A stretch of 46,236 nt of DNA from Pseudomonas sp. 30_B (lineage in GTDB: Bacteria > Pseudomonadota > Gammaproteobacteria > Pseudomonadales > Pseudomonadaceae), in contig NZ_JAFGYY010000021.1 of assembly GCF_017491605.1 (NCBI RefSeq), positions 1-46,236 on the forward strand, given 5' to 3'. The position numbers and the translations under genes are program-made. A model generated the notes under the pieces. That model did no database searches and had not been told where the DNA came from. It saw nothing but the letters and a program-made list of their open reading frames with translations. Positions 7,674-16,233 of this stretch are shown here, one piece after another; the stretch's first letter is position 1, and the number at the start of each line of letters is the position of its first letter.

Positions 7674-8355
7674 GGCCATTCTCCACGCCCAGGGCTGCCA
7701 GCGCGGCAGCGGCGGCCACCTGCTCGGCGATGCGGCGGCTGCCGCCGTGGCCATGGGTCTTGTCATTCAGCAGGGCAACCTCGCACTCGACGAAAAAGGT
7801 GCGGCAATGCGGTTCGCCCTGGATATCCACCACGTCGTAACGCGGCAACTCACACCCGCGCGATTGCAGGAACTCCTGCAGGCGGGTCTTGGGGTCCTTG
7901 TTGGTATCCACCGGGGTCAGCTCGCGCAGCTGCGGGCCGAGCCAGGCCATGATCCGCTCGCGGGCGGAGTCCATGCCGGTATCCAGGTAGATCGCGCCGA
8001 TCAGCGCCTCCATGGCATCGGCCAGGATCGACTCACGGCGGAAACCGCCGCTCTTCAACTCGCCCGAGCCCAGCCGCAGGTAATCACCGATTTCGAAACC
8101 GCGCGCCAGCAGGGCCAGAGTCTCGCCCTTCACCAGGCGCGCGCGCAGGCGCGATAGCTGACCTTCGCGGGCTTGAGGGAAATGGGTGAAAAGGGCTTCG
8201 CCGATGACGAAGTTGAGGATGGCGTCGCCCAGGAACTCCAGGCGCTCGTTATTGCGCCCGGCGAAACTGCGGTGGGTCAGCGCCAGGACCATCAGGTCCT
8301 GGTCGCGAAAGGTATAGCCAAGCTTTCGCTCGAGTCGATCCAGACTGTTACTCAC
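7666..8355 (-). CDS. rnc: Ribonuclease III
   Basis: RNase III cleaves double-stranded RNA, processing rRNA precursors and many mRNAs. The 229-residue protein has the signature NERLEFLGD (36-44), with the catalytic aspartate at 44 and the second acidic residue at Glu116 in ADAMEALIGAIYLD, then a C-terminal double-stranded-RNA-binding domain (DPKTRLQEFLQSRG to the end). The start is GTG at 8355, overlapping the stop of the DUF4845 gene by 4 bp. Confidence 0.96.
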   Translation of the reverse strand: MSNSLDRLERKLGYTFRDQDLMVLALTHRSFAGRNNERLEFLGDAILNFVIGEALFTHFPQAREGQLSRLRARLVKGETLALLARGFEIGDYLRLGSGELKSGGFRRESILADAMEALIGAIYLDTGMDSARERIMAWLGPQLRELTPVDTNKDPKTRLQEFLQSRGCELPRYDVVDIQGEPHCRTFFVECEVALLNDKTHGHGGSRRIAEQVAAAAALAALGVENGHE

Positions 8356-8729
8356 GGCATTCGTACACGGAATTCTTTGTCAAATTTGACCACCAGGTCG
8401 ATGTTCTGGACCAGTGGCTCACGTTTTTCGTACTTCAGGTGGGCGCGGAACTCATTGTTCTCGAGCTTCACGTCCAGGGCGTCATCCAGCTTGAGATCGC
8501 GGATGTTATTGAGCATCAGCGCCTTGTCCACGTAAGAGTAGAACTCCGGGACAGTACGCACTTCGGCGGCCTTGTCGGTTTCCACCGAGGTGATGGCCTT
8601 CTCGATGGCGTAGTAATCCATGTAGTGCGGGAAGACCTTGAACGCCGCGCTGGCCAGGAACGCCACAACGGCCAGGATCACCAGCCAGCTCAGCAACGAC
8701 ATGCCCTTCTGCGAACGTGCGTACTTCAT
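8352..8729 (-). CDS. DUF4845 membrane protein
   Basis: This 125-residue protein has one N-terminal hydrophobic segment (LLSWLVILAVVAFLASAAF, about residues 13-31) and a periplasmic remainder including FPHYMDYYAIEKAI. The MKYARSQKGMSLLSWLVIL start recalls type IV pilin-like leaders (G followed by M and a hydrophobic run), but no pilin gene is nearby. The family is conserved between lepB and rnc in Pseudomonas and its function is not known to me. It is translationally coupled to rnc. Confidence 0.8.
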   Translation of the reverse strand: MKYARSQKGMSLLSWLVILAVVAFLASAAFKVFPHYMDYYAIEKAITSVETDKAAEVRTVPEFYSYVDKALMLNNIRDLKLDDALDVKLENNEFRAHLKYEKREPLVQNIDLVVKFDKEFRVRMP

Positions 8730-8788
8730 ATCGACCTCATGTCGGTATCGTTCTTATTGTCCGCCAACCGCGGCGGGCCCACGTACAA

Positions 8789-8822
8789 GCGGGGCTGCCT
8801 CGCTCCCCGCGTGCAGCCCCGC
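8789..8822 (-). terminator. Hairpin downstream of lepB
   Basis: GCGGGGCTGC (8789-8798) and GCAGCCCCGC (8813-8822) are perfect 10-bp arms around a 14-base loop in the 144-bp gap between lepB and the DUF4845 gene. No T-run follows on the minus strand, so partial termination or RNA processing is as likely as full termination. Confidence 0.45.
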
Positions 8823-8873
8823 CCGGGTTTCTAGCACTGTTCGCCGCCCGAAGGCTTCGAACATCTCACAACT

Positions 8874-9728
8874 TTAGTGGATCACGCCCACTCGCGAGAA
8901 ATTCGGCAGGTTGCGCTGCTTGGGCTCCGGCCAGCTCATCCACACCGCGAACGCCTTGCCGACGATATTGCGGTCCGGAACCATGCCCAGCAGGTCCTTC
9001 GGGATCTTCGGGTCGTTCCAGTAGCGGCTGTCGTTGGAGTTGTCGCGGTTGTCACCCATCATGAAGTAGTGCTCGGCCGGGACCTTCCACTGCTTGCCCG
9101 GCTCGATGCGGTAACGGGTCATTTCCTTGCGGATCAGGTGCTCCACGTCGCCCAGCTTTTCCTTGTACAGCGTCACACTGCCCAGGCTGCCCGGCTCCTC
9201 GCCGATCAGTTTCTCGGCGACCAGCTGGTCGTTGACGTAGAGGCGCTTGTCGCTGGTGTAGCGGATGGTGTCGCCAGGGACGCCGATCACGCGCTTGATG
9301 TAGTTGATGTTCGGATCGCTGGGGTAGCGGAACACCATGACATCGCCACGCTGCGGATCGCCCACCGGGATCACCTTGGTATCCAGCACGGGCAGGCGGA
9401 TGCCGTAGGCGAACTTGTTGACCAGGATGAAATCGCCCACTTCCAGGGTCGGCTTCATCGAGCCGGACGGAATCTGGAACGGCTCGACCAGGAAGGAGCG
9501 CAGCACCAGCACGATGAACAGTACCGGGAAGAACGACTTGCCGTACTCGATCAGTACCGGCTCCTTGTTCAGTTTTTCCAGCACTTCCGGATCAGGCTCG
9601 CCAACCGTGCCTTCATAGGCGGAAATGGCCGCCCGGCGGCGCGGTGCGAACAGCACCAGGTCCACCAGGGCGAGAACGCCGCACACAGCAACGGCAATCA
9701 CCAGCAACAGCGGGAAATTCAGCGTCAT
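8874..9728 (-). CDS. lepB: Signal peptidase I
   Basis: LepB removes signal peptides from Sec and Tat exported proteins at the outer face of the inner membrane. The 284-residue form starting MTLNFPLLL (ATG 9728) matches the P. aeruginosa start I recall; an alternative ATG three codons earlier overlaps the lepA stop. Two hydrophobic segments (about 5-24 and 67-80) precede the catalytic domain with the Ser/Lys dyad at Ser90 (PSGSMKP) and Lys145 (YIKRVIG), and box E HYFMMGDNRDNS. It lies five bases downstream of lepA. Confidence 0.96.
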   Translation of the reverse strand: MTLNFPLLLVIAVAVCGVLALVDLVLFAPRRRAAISAYEGTVGEPDPEVLEKLNKEPVLIEYGKSFFPVLFIVLVLRSFLVEPFQIPSGSMKPTLEVGDFILVNKFAYGIRLPVLDTKVIPVGDPQRGDVMVFRYPSDPNINYIKRVIGVPGDTIRYTSDKRLYVNDQLVAEKLIGEEPGSLGSVTLYKEKLGDVEHLIRKEMTRYRIEPGKQWKVPAEHYFMMGDNRDNSNDSRYWNDPKIPKDLLGMVPDRNIVGKAFAVWMSWPEPKQRNLPNFSRVGVIH

Positions 9729-9733
9729 AGGGT

Positions 9734-11533
9734 TCAACTGTCCACTTTGAGCACAGCGAGGAAGGCTTCCTGCGGAATCTCCACGCTACCGACCTGCTTC
9801 ATCCTTTTCTTACCGGCCTTCTGCTTTTCCAGCAGCTTGCGCTTACGGCTCACGTCACCACCATAGCACTTAGCCAGCACGTTCTTCCTGAGCGCCTTGA
9901 CCGTCGAACGGGCGATGATCTGCCCACCGATGGCCGCTTGAATCGCGACGTCGAACATCTGCCGCGGAATCAGTTCTTTCATCTTCTCCACCAGCTGACG
10001 GCCCTTGTAGGGGGCGTTGTCGCGGTGGACGATCAGGGCGAGGGCGTCGACCTTCTCGCCGTTGATCAATACATCGAGACGGACCAGGTTGGCCGGCTCG
10101 AAGCGATCGAAGCTGTAGTCCAGCGAAGCATAGCCACGGCTGGTGGACTTCAGGCGGTCGAAGAAGTCCAGCACCACTTCGTTCATCGGCAGATCGTAGA
10201 TCACCTGGACCTGGCCGCTGAGGAAGTGCATGTCGCGCTGTACGCCACGCTTCTCGATGCACAGGGTAATGACGTTGCCCAGGTGCTCCTGAGGCACAAG
10301 GATGGTGGCGCGGCAAATGGGCTCACGCATCTCGTCGATGGACGAGAGGTCCGGCAGCTTGGACGGGTTGTCGACATAGAGGATGTCGCCGTTCTTCTGC
10401 ACGATCTCGAAGATCACGGTCGGTGCGGTGGTGATCAGGTCCAGGTCGTACTCGCGCTCCAGGCGCTCCTGGATGATCTCCATGTGCAGCATGCCGAGGA
10501 AGCCGATGCGGAAGCCGAAGCCCAGGGCCTCGGAGCTTTCCGGCTCGTACTGCAGCGCGGCGTCGTTCAGGGTCAGCTTCTGCAGGGCTTCGCGGAAGTC
10601 CTCGAAGTCATCGGAACTGACCGGGAACAGGCCGGCGTAGACCTGCGGCTTGATGCGCTTGAAGCCCGGCAGCACGTCCACGTCGGGGGTGCTGTTGAGG
10701 GTCAGGGTATCGCCCACCGGCGCACCGAGGATGTCCTTGATGCCGGCGATGATGAAGCCCACTTCACCGGCCTTGAGGTCCGGAGTCTCGGTGTGCTTCG
10801 GGGTGAAGACGCCGACGCTGTCCACCTGGTGGACCTTGCCGGTGGACTTCACCAGGATCTTGTCGCCTTTCTTGACGCGGCCGTGCTTCACACGTACCAG
10901 CGAGACCACGCCCAGGTAGTTGTCGAACCAGGAGTCGATGATCAGCGCCTGCAGCGGAGCGTCGATCTCGCCTTCGGGCGCCGGAATGGCGCTGACCAGA
11001 CGCTCGAGCACATCTTCCACACCCATGCCGCTCTTGGCCGAGCAGGCCACGGCGTCGGTGGCGTCGATGCCGATGATGCTCTCGATTTCGTCCTTCACGC
11101 GGTCGGGGTCGGCCTGCGGCAGGTCCATCTTGTTCAGCACGGGCATGACTTCCAGGCCCTGCTCGATGGCGGTGTAGCAGTTGGCGACCGACTGCGCTTC
11201 CACGCCCTGGCCGGCGTCCACCACCAGCAGCGCGCCCTCGCAGGCGGCCAGCGAGCGGCTGACTTCGTAGGTGAAGTCGACGTGACCGGGGGTATCGATG
11301 AAGTTCAGCTGGTAGGTCTTGCCGTCCTTCGCCTTGTAGTGAAGGGTGACGCTGTGCGCCTTGATGGTGATGCCGCGCTCGCGCTCCAGGTCCATGGAGT
11401 CCAGTACCTGGGCCTCCATCTCGCGGTCGGACAGGCCGCCGCACATCTGGATGAAGCGGTCCGCCAGCGTCGACTTGCCATGGTCGATGTGGGCGATGAT
11501 GGAGAAATTGCGGATATGACTCAGGTCACTCAC
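9734..11533 (-). CDS. lepA: Elongation factor 4 (LepA)
   Basis: EF4 is a ribosome-dependent GTPase implicated in initiation efficiency and in rescuing stalled or mis-translocated ribosomes. The GTG at 11533 gives 599 residues, the family's standard length, starting VSDLSHIRNFS. Motifs are G1 AHIDHGKST, switch I RERGITIK, G3 DTPGHVD and G4 NKMD, then the EF-G-like domains and the LepA-specific C-terminal domain ending KQKAGKKRMKQVGSVEIP. It leads the lepA-lepB-DUF4845-rnc-era-recO-pdxJ row and follows the mucD terminator. Confidence 0.97.
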   Translation of the reverse strand: MSDLSHIRNFSIIAHIDHGKSTLADRFIQMCGGLSDREMEAQVLDSMDLERERGITIKAHSVTLHYKAKDGKTYQLNFIDTPGHVDFTYEVSRSLAACEGALLVVDAGQGVEAQSVANCYTAIEQGLEVMPVLNKMDLPQADPDRVKDEIESIIGIDATDAVACSAKSGMGVEDVLERLVSAIPAPEGEIDAPLQALIIDSWFDNYLGVVSLVRVKHGRVKKGDKILVKSTGKVHQVDSVGVFTPKHTETPDLKAGEVGFIIAGIKDILGAPVGDTLTLNSTPDVDVLPGFKRIKPQVYAGLFPVSSDDFEDFREALQKLTLNDAALQYEPESSEALGFGFRIGFLGMLHMEIIQERLEREYDLDLITTAPTVIFEIVQKNGDILYVDNPSKLPDLSSIDEMREPICRATILVPQEHLGNVITLCIEKRGVQRDMHFLSGQVQVIYDLPMNEVVLDFFDRLKSTSRGYASLDYSFDRFEPANLVRLDVLINGEKVDALALIVHRDNAPYKGRQLVEKMKELIPRQMFDVAIQAAIGGQIIARSTVKALRKNVLAKCYGGDVSRKRKLLEKQKAGKKRMKQVGSVEIPQEAFLAVLKVDS

Positions 11534-11640
11534 GGCTGAACACACTCGAAAGGCTGAAGGCGGCAATCCGCCGAAAAATAGCCGGGGAGTTTACTTGAAT
11601 ACCGCACCGTCCGCTATGTCTGCGCCGGACGGACAGGCAT

Positions 11641-11670
11641 GAAAAAGGGCGGTGAAGACCGCCCTTTTTC
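11641..11670 (-). terminator. Rho-independent terminator of mucD
   Basis: GAAAAAGGGCGGT (11641-11653), loop GAAG, ACCGCCCTTTTTC (11658-11670) form perfect 13-bp arms ending in a T-run, 10 bases after the mucD stop. It is the clearest terminator in this part of the window and separates the algU operon from lepA. Confidence 0.88.
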
Positions 11671-11680
11671 GATGCCGAGC

Positions 11681-13111
11681 TTACTCGGCGAGCTTGAAGG
11701 TGATGAAACTCGCACGCCCCTGGCGCAGTACGCGCATGGAGATGGAGCGATCCTTCGGCAGAGACTTGGCAATCTCGGAGAAGGTCTTGGACGAATCCAC
11801 CGCACGGTTGTTCAGGTGGGTGATCACATCGCCCGGACGCAGGCCGATCATCGCTGCCGGGCCACCCTGGACTTCCTTGATCACCACGCCGCCCTTGATG
11901 TCCAGCGACTTGCGCTGCTCGGCAGTCAGCTCCGCCACGGTCACGCCCATGCGGTTGCTGCTGCGCTCGGCGCCCTTGCCTTCGACGGCGGCGACTTCCT
12001 CGTCCTCGTCCGGCAGGTTGCCGATGGTCATGTTCAGCGTCTTGCGGCTGCCATCGCGGATGACTTCCAGGGCCGCCTTGTCGCCCGGCTTCATGTTGCC
12101 CACCAGGTGCGGCAGATCGGCCGATTCATTGATGGTCTGGCCATTCAGGCTGAGGATCACGTCGCCTACCTGCAGGCCGCCCTTGGCCGCCGGGCCGTCT
12201 TCGACCAGCTGCGCCACCAGGGCGCCGGACGGCTTGTCGAGCCCGAAGGACTCGGCCAGGTCCTTGTTCACTTCCTGGATCACCACGCCCAGCCAGCCAC
12301 GGCTGACCTTGCCGCCTTTCTTCAGCTGATCGGCGACGTTCAGTGCCACATCGATCGGGATCGCGAAGGAAAGGCCCATGAAGCCGCCGGAACGAGTGAA
12401 GATCTGCGAGTTGATACCCACGACTTCACCCTGCAGGTTCAGCAGCGGACCACCGGAATTGCCCGGGTTGATCGCCACGTCGGTCTGGATGAACGGCACG
12501 TAGTTCTCGTTCGGCAGGCTGCGGCCCTTGGCGCTGACGATACCGGCGGTCACCGAATGGTCGAAACCGAAGGGCGAGCCGATGGCCAGCACCCACTCAC
12601 CCACCTTCAGCTTGTCGGAGTCGCCCAGCTTGAGGGTCGGCAGGTTCTTGGCCTCGATCTTCAGCACGGCCACGTCGCTGCGCGGATCGGCCCCCACCAG
12701 CTTGGCCTTGTGCTCGCTGCGGTCGGACAGGCGCACCAGAATCTCGTCGGCGTCGGCCACCACATGGTTGTTGGTCAGGATGTAGCCATCATCGGAAATG
12801 ATGAAGCCCGAACCCAGGGACTGCGCTTCGCGCTGCTGGCCACGGGGCGCCTGCCCCTGACCGCCCTGGCCACGGGGAATGCTGCGTTCGAAGAACTCGC
12901 GCAGGCCCGGCGGCAGGCCGTCCAGGTCCGGAACGCCCATCTGGGCATTCGAGCGATCCGGGAGCTTCTGCGTGGTACTGATGTTGACCACCGCCGGCGA
13001 CGCCTTCTCCACCAGCGGCGTGAAGTCCGGTAATTCGGCACGCGCAGTGACCGACAGGCTCAAGGCCAGCAGGGCAACCAGCGCAGCCATGCTGCGTTTC
13101 AGGGTTTGCAT
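11681..13111 (-). CDS. mucD: Periplasmic serine protease MucD (DegP/HtrA family)
   Basis: MucD degrades misfolded envelope proteins and in P. aeruginosa lowers AlgU activation by removing inducing signals. The 476-residue protein has a signal peptide (to about residue 25, VTARA), a trypsin-like domain with triad His116 (NNHVV), Asp146 (RSDVAV) and Ser219 (GNSGG), and two PDZ domains (about 265-360 and 385-475). A Gly/Gln/Arg-rich linker (about 79-94) sits in the loop before the protease core. It is last in the operon and is followed by a strong terminator. Confidence 0.95.
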   Translation of the reverse strand: MQTLKRSMAALVALLALSLSVTARAELPDFTPLVEKASPAVVNISTTQKLPDRSNAQMGVPDLDGLPPGLREFFERSIPRGQGGQGQAPRGQQREAQSLGSGFIISDDGYILTNNHVVADADEILVRLSDRSEHKAKLVGADPRSDVAVLKIEAKNLPTLKLGDSDKLKVGEWVLAIGSPFGFDHSVTAGIVSAKGRSLPNENYVPFIQTDVAINPGNSGGPLLNLQGEVVGINSQIFTRSGGFMGLSFAIPIDVALNVADQLKKGGKVSRGWLGVVIQEVNKDLAESFGLDKPSGALVAQLVEDGPAAKGGLQVGDVILSLNGQTINESADLPHLVGNMKPGDKAALEVIRDGSRKTLNMTIGNLPDEDEEVAAVEGKGAERSSNRMGVTVAELTAEQRKSLDIKGGVVIKEVQGGPAAMIGLRPGDVITHLNNRAVDSSKTFSEIAKSLPKDRSISMRVLRQGRASFITFKLAE

Positions 13112-13147
13112 TGACTACAGCTCCCGTGATGTTGATTGGGAAAGAGA

Positions 13148-13603
13148 CTAAACCGGGCCGAGCGGCCCACCGACCAGCGCACGCAGCACAACCGGTTGCA
13201 TCGCCAGATCATCCGAATGGCGTCGCGCCAGGCGACGCACGAGCAACCAGGCCAGCAGGAATCCCGCAAGCCCGGCCGCCATGACCAGAGGTTCCCCGAA
13301 ACCGAGGCGCGCCGCCAGTAGTGCCAGCGCGAAAAGTCCAAGTAACGGGGAAAGATAGAAGAGCAGGGCACTCTTCAGGAGAAGGTCCTCGCCTACGCCC
13401 AACACGACTTCGTCGCCAGGCGCCAGCTTCAGCGAAGACAAGGCGCGCACGCGGCCACGCCTGTTACCGACACCCAACCGGCCCAGGATACCCTGTCCGC
13501 AGCCGGCATTCACTGAACATCCCGAGCAGGTGGATTGGCGCAGCGTTTCGACCCAGACCGCTCCGGATTCGACCGCCACCACCCTCCCCCGCTCCTCGAT
13601 CAC
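13148..13603 (-). CDS. mucC: MucC, RseC family
   Basis: The 151-residue protein begins with the RseC/MucC soluble segment, which holds three cysteines in a C-x2-C-x5-C pattern (Cys26, Cys29, Cys35), followed by two transmembrane segments (about 77-97 and 104-122) and an arginine-rich tail. The E. coli homologue is linked to SoxR reduction; in Pseudomonas its role in the AlgU pathway is modest. The start is GTG at 13603, overlapping the mucB stop by 4 bp. Confidence 0.9.
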   Translation of the reverse strand: MIEERGRVVAVESGAVWVETLRQSTCSGCSVNAGCGQGILGRLGVGNRRGRVRALSSLKLAPGDEVVLGVGEDLLLKSALLFYLSPLLGLFALALLAARLGFGEPLVMAAGLAGFLLAWLLVRRLARRHSDDLAMQPVVLRALVGGPLGPV

Positions 13604-14544
13604 TCGGGCTGGGCTCCCGCTGGCCGCATGGACAGCGCAACCCGCTCAGCCGTACCACTGGGTATCTCGCCCACGACGGTCACCATGGTGCCGCCATCTT
13701 CACTGGCGTATCGCCGGGATACCACGGTCGTCGGGCCCAACTGGGTACGCGCATCGTCGACCTTGGCGCCATGCAGCGGCTCGAGGAACACCGAGAAGCG
13801 CGCCAGGCCATCGCCGTATGCCAGGCAGAGCACCTGGTCGTCCGACACCGGGCTGCGCTGTTGCAAGGTGCTGTTGAGGGTGAACCCCGGGGGCACCCAC
13901 TCCGAATGCCAGCCGGTTTTCACGGCCGCGCTCTTGAGCTCCTTGACCGGCTGACAGGCCGAGGTCGGCTGCAGCTCGGCATCGTCAGGGGCCGTCAGGT
14001 CGATGCGGGTGAATTGCAGGCGCTCGATGACCTGTCCTTTGTCGTTGAGCAGCAGGGACTTGAGCGGCAGACCGGTTTCCTTGTCCAGATGGAGCTCGAA
14101 ACCGTAGCGGTGCTGGTCGCGCGGCAGCACGGCAAGCACCACGGCCGGGCGATCGGCGATGCGCGACTCGCCCGCCACGCGGATGTCGTACCAGGAGGTC
14201 AGGTCCTGCGGATTCAGCTTGTGCGTGGGCCAGAGCTGACCCACCGCAACCTGCCCGGCCATGCCGCCGCCCACGCACTGGGTGGCGCCATCGACCCGCA
14301 GCACTTCCTGGCGCGGGCCATCGGCCTGCACCAGGCGCTCGCGCACAGAACCATCGGCATCGACCCGATGCCACACGTCGTGGGTCGAGAAGGTGCCGCT
14401 GCGCTCGTAGACGAAAGTACCCTGGAAATTCTGTTGCTGATCCGCCTCGGAGAGACGTTTGATCCAGTCCAACGCATCGGCGGCCTGGACTGGCAAAGCC
14501 AGCAGACCGCCAAGGATGAACAGCAGTGCTGTAGTCGCGCGCAT
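13600..14544 (-). CDS. mucB: MucB, periplasmic negative regulator (RseB family)
   Basis: MucB binds the periplasmic part of MucA and shields it from AlgW cleavage until lipid or misfolded protein signals release it. The 314-residue protein has a signal peptide (LLALPVQA, cleavage near 21-22) and the two RseB domains: a large lipoprotein-carrier-like domain (DWIKRLSEADQQQNFQGTFV onward) and a smaller C-terminal MucA-binding domain from about residue 205. It is separated from mucA by 22 bp and coupled to mucC. Confidence 0.95.
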   Translation of the reverse strand: MRATTALLFILGGLLALPVQAADALDWIKRLSEADQQQNFQGTFVYERSGTFSTHDVWHRVDADGSVRERLVQADGPRQEVLRVDGATQCVGGGMAGQVAVGQLWPTHKLNPQDLTSWYDIRVAGESRIADRPAVVLAVLPRDQHRYGFELHLDKETGLPLKSLLLNDKGQVIERLQFTRIDLTAPDDAELQPTSACQPVKELKSAAVKTGWHSEWVPPGFTLNSTLQQRSPVSDDQVLCLAYGDGLARFSVFLEPLHGAKVDDARTQLGPTTVVSRRYASEDGGTMVTVVGEIPSGTAERVALSMRPAGAQPE

Positions 14545-14566
14545 GTCGCTCCTTAAGGTCGCAAAA

Positions 14567-15157
14567 TCAGCGGCTTTCCAGGCTCGCGGCGCGCGCGTAA
14601 GGCAGGGCGCTGTCAGTACCGTTTACGGCGGACTGTTGCGCATGTTGGCGCAGATAACCCGGAAGACGCTGCTCATGCCAGGTGGTCTGCCCGCCCTGGG
14701 CATTGGTGATCACCTGCGGCGCCTCGTCCTGAGTGTAGCCTGCCAGAACCGCCGGACCCTGAACTTGCGGCAGAGCGATCTGCTGCGTGGCAGTCGACTG
14801 CTGGGCCAGGCCGCTGTTGGCGACGCCGCTGTCCTGATGGTACAGGCGAACACCCGCCAGCACGGCCAGGGTCACCGACGCGGCGACCGCCAGGCGGCCA
14901 ATGTTGCGCCACGGATTGGGCTTGCTCGGCGCCGGCGCGGCTTCATTGGCCAGAGCGACGGACACGGCGGCGGCGATATCCAGCTTTGGCATCGCCGGCT
15001 CCTTGTGCATCACCGCACGGGCCAGTTGATAACGGGACCAGGTGGCCCGCAATTCGGCGTCCTCGCCGCAGGCTGCAAGCACTCGCCGCAGCTCAAGCTC
15101 ATCCGCTTCGTTATCCATTACAGCGGACAGCGACTCCTGCAGGGCTTCACGACTCAT
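14567..15157 (-). CDS. mucA: Anti-sigma factor MucA
   Basis: MucA holds AlgU at the inner membrane. The ATG at 15157 gives 196 residues: an N-terminal cytoplasmic AlgU-binding domain (MSREALQESLSAVMDNEADE), one transmembrane segment (about 86-104, LAVAASVTLAVLAGV) and a periplasmic tail to SLESR. The frame is intact to the end, so this strain carries no truncating mucA lesion of the kind that makes clinical isolates mucoid. A 31-bp gap follows algU. Confidence 0.95.
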   Translation of the reverse strand: MSREALQESLSAVMDNEADELELRRVLAACGEDAELRATWSRYQLARAVMHKEPAMPKLDIAAAVSVALANEAAPAPSKPNPWRNIGRLAVAASVTLAVLAGVRLYHQDSGVANSGLAQQSTATQQIALPQVQGPAVLAGYTQDEAPQVITNAQGGQTTWHEQRLPGYLRQHAQQSAVNGTDSALPYARAASLESR

Positions 15158-15188
15158 AGCGGTACCTCTCTTGGCTGTTGCCGCTGTA

Positions 15189-15773
15189 TCAGACTTCTTC
15201 ATGCAACAAAGGCTGCAAAGCTTTGTCGATCGCTTCCCGCGCACGGAATATCCGTGAGCGGACCGTCCCCACCGGACACTGCATCACGGTGGCGATATCT
15301 TCGTAACTCAAGCCTTCGAACTCGCGCAGGGTCAGTGCCGTGCGCAGGTCCTCCGGCAGCTGCTGGATGGTGCGATGAACTGTTTCCTCGATCTCATCCC
15401 GCAGCATGGCTCGTTCCGGCGACTCGATGTCCTTCAGGGCATGGTCGCCCTCGAAGAACTCCGCGTCTTCCGCAGTGACATCGCTGTCAGGCGGGCGCCG
15501 ACCGCGCGCCACCAGGTGGTTCTTCGCGGTATTGATGGCGATACGGTACAGCCAGGTATAAAAGGCACTATCGCCTCGGAAGTTACCCAAGGCGCGATAC
15601 GCCTTGATGAATGCTTCCTGTGCGACATCCTGGGCTTCCTGGGCGTCGTGCACGAACCGCACGATCAGCCCGAGAATCTTGTGCTGGTACTTCAGCACCA
15701 GCAGATCGAATGCCCGCTTGTCTCCGCGCTGTACCCGTTCAACCAGTTGCTGATCCTGTTCCTGGGTTAGCAT
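15189..15773 (-). CDS. algU: RNA polymerase sigma factor AlgU (RpoE/sigma-22)
   Basis: AlgU is the ECF sigma factor for envelope stress and alginate genes. The ATG at 15773 gives 194 residues starting MLTQEQDQQLVERVQRGDKR. Region 2 (QEAQDVAQEAFIKAYRALGNF, FYTWLYRIAINTAKNHL) and region 4 (LREFEGLSYEDIATVMQCPVG, RSRIFRAREAI) are complete. The C-terminus ends LHEEV, slightly different from the PAO1 protein as I recall it. Two promoter matches to the AlgU consensus lie upstream, consistent with autoregulation. Confidence 0.97.
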   Translation of the reverse strand: MLTQEQDQQLVERVQRGDKRAFDLLVLKYQHKILGLIVRFVHDAQEAQDVAQEAFIKAYRALGNFRGDSAFYTWLYRIAINTAKNHLVARGRRPPDSDVTAEDAEFFEGDHALKDIESPERAMLRDEIEETVHRTIQQLPEDLRTALTLREFEGLSYEDIATVMQCPVGTVRSRIFRAREAIDKALQPLLHEEV

Positions 15774-15832
15774 GAATGCTCCTCTACGAACCTGGAGGAG
15801 CTTCGAGCACCCTGGTGAATCGTCCTGCCAAG

Positions 15833-15859
15833 ATAGACTCGGGACTTCTGCAAAAGTTC
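15833..15859 (-). promoter_or_regulatory. AlgU-dependent promoter, proximal
   Basis: On the minus strand, GAACTT (15859-15854), a 16-bp spacer and TCTAT (15837-15833) lie 60 bp upstream of the algU start. This fits the AlgU/sigma-E pattern GAACTT-N16/17-TCNNA except for the final base. Confidence 0.7.
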
Positions 15860-16017
15860 TCCCCTCCAAGCATGCGCCGCACAGTTTTTTCACGTTCGCG
15901 GCAACCGGACCCAGACATGCGTCCGAAGCCCGTTGAATTCAACTGTATCGGGCGAAACACCCGCGCTCCCCTCCGCGCAGTCCGAGCCTGCGCGAAAACG
16001 ACTTAAGGTATTTCGGG

Positions 16018-16044
16018 TTGGAACCGGAACGACTAAAAAAGTTC
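16018..16044 (-). promoter_or_regulatory. AlgU-dependent promoter, distal
   Basis: On the minus strand, GAACTT (16044-16039), a 16-bp spacer and TCCAA (16022-16018) match the AlgU consensus fully. The -35 lies in one arm of an inverted repeat, CCGGAAC (16024-16030) / GTTCCGG (16041-16047). Two AlgU-dependent starts are also described for P. aeruginosa algU. Confidence 0.65.
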
Positions 16045-16201
16045 CGGCGATTTGCCACGATCCGTCACCTCCGATGCAACACCAACACGCCTGCTTTCGC
16101 GGCATGAGCGGGAGTCCGGAGAGTCCGCCCTGCGGCTGCCGTCCGCCGCAGGCGGCTTCGGTGTCATCGGTTCGCCAGTATTGTGCCGTGACACCCTTCT
16201 A

Positions 16202-16207
16202 TATACT
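16202..16207 (+). promoter_or_regulatory. Candidate -10 of nadB
   Basis: TATACT, five of six consensus bases, lies 27 bp before the nadB ATG; TTGTGC at 16181-16186 is a weak -35 at a short 15-bp spacing. The 460-bp gap 15774-16233 holds this and the two AlgU promoters and no further gene. Confidence 0.35.
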
Positions 16208-16233
16208 AGGGCGCCTTTTTGGTGGAGCCGGAC

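Noticed and set aside
9938..11539. A 533-codon plus-strand frame opposite lepA
   Set aside because: Antisense of a full-length LepA; no start signal and no family resemblance.
14567..15157. Possible mucA frameshift (mucoid-type allele)
   Set aside because: The frame is intact through the transmembrane segment and the periplasmic tail to a normal-length C-terminus.
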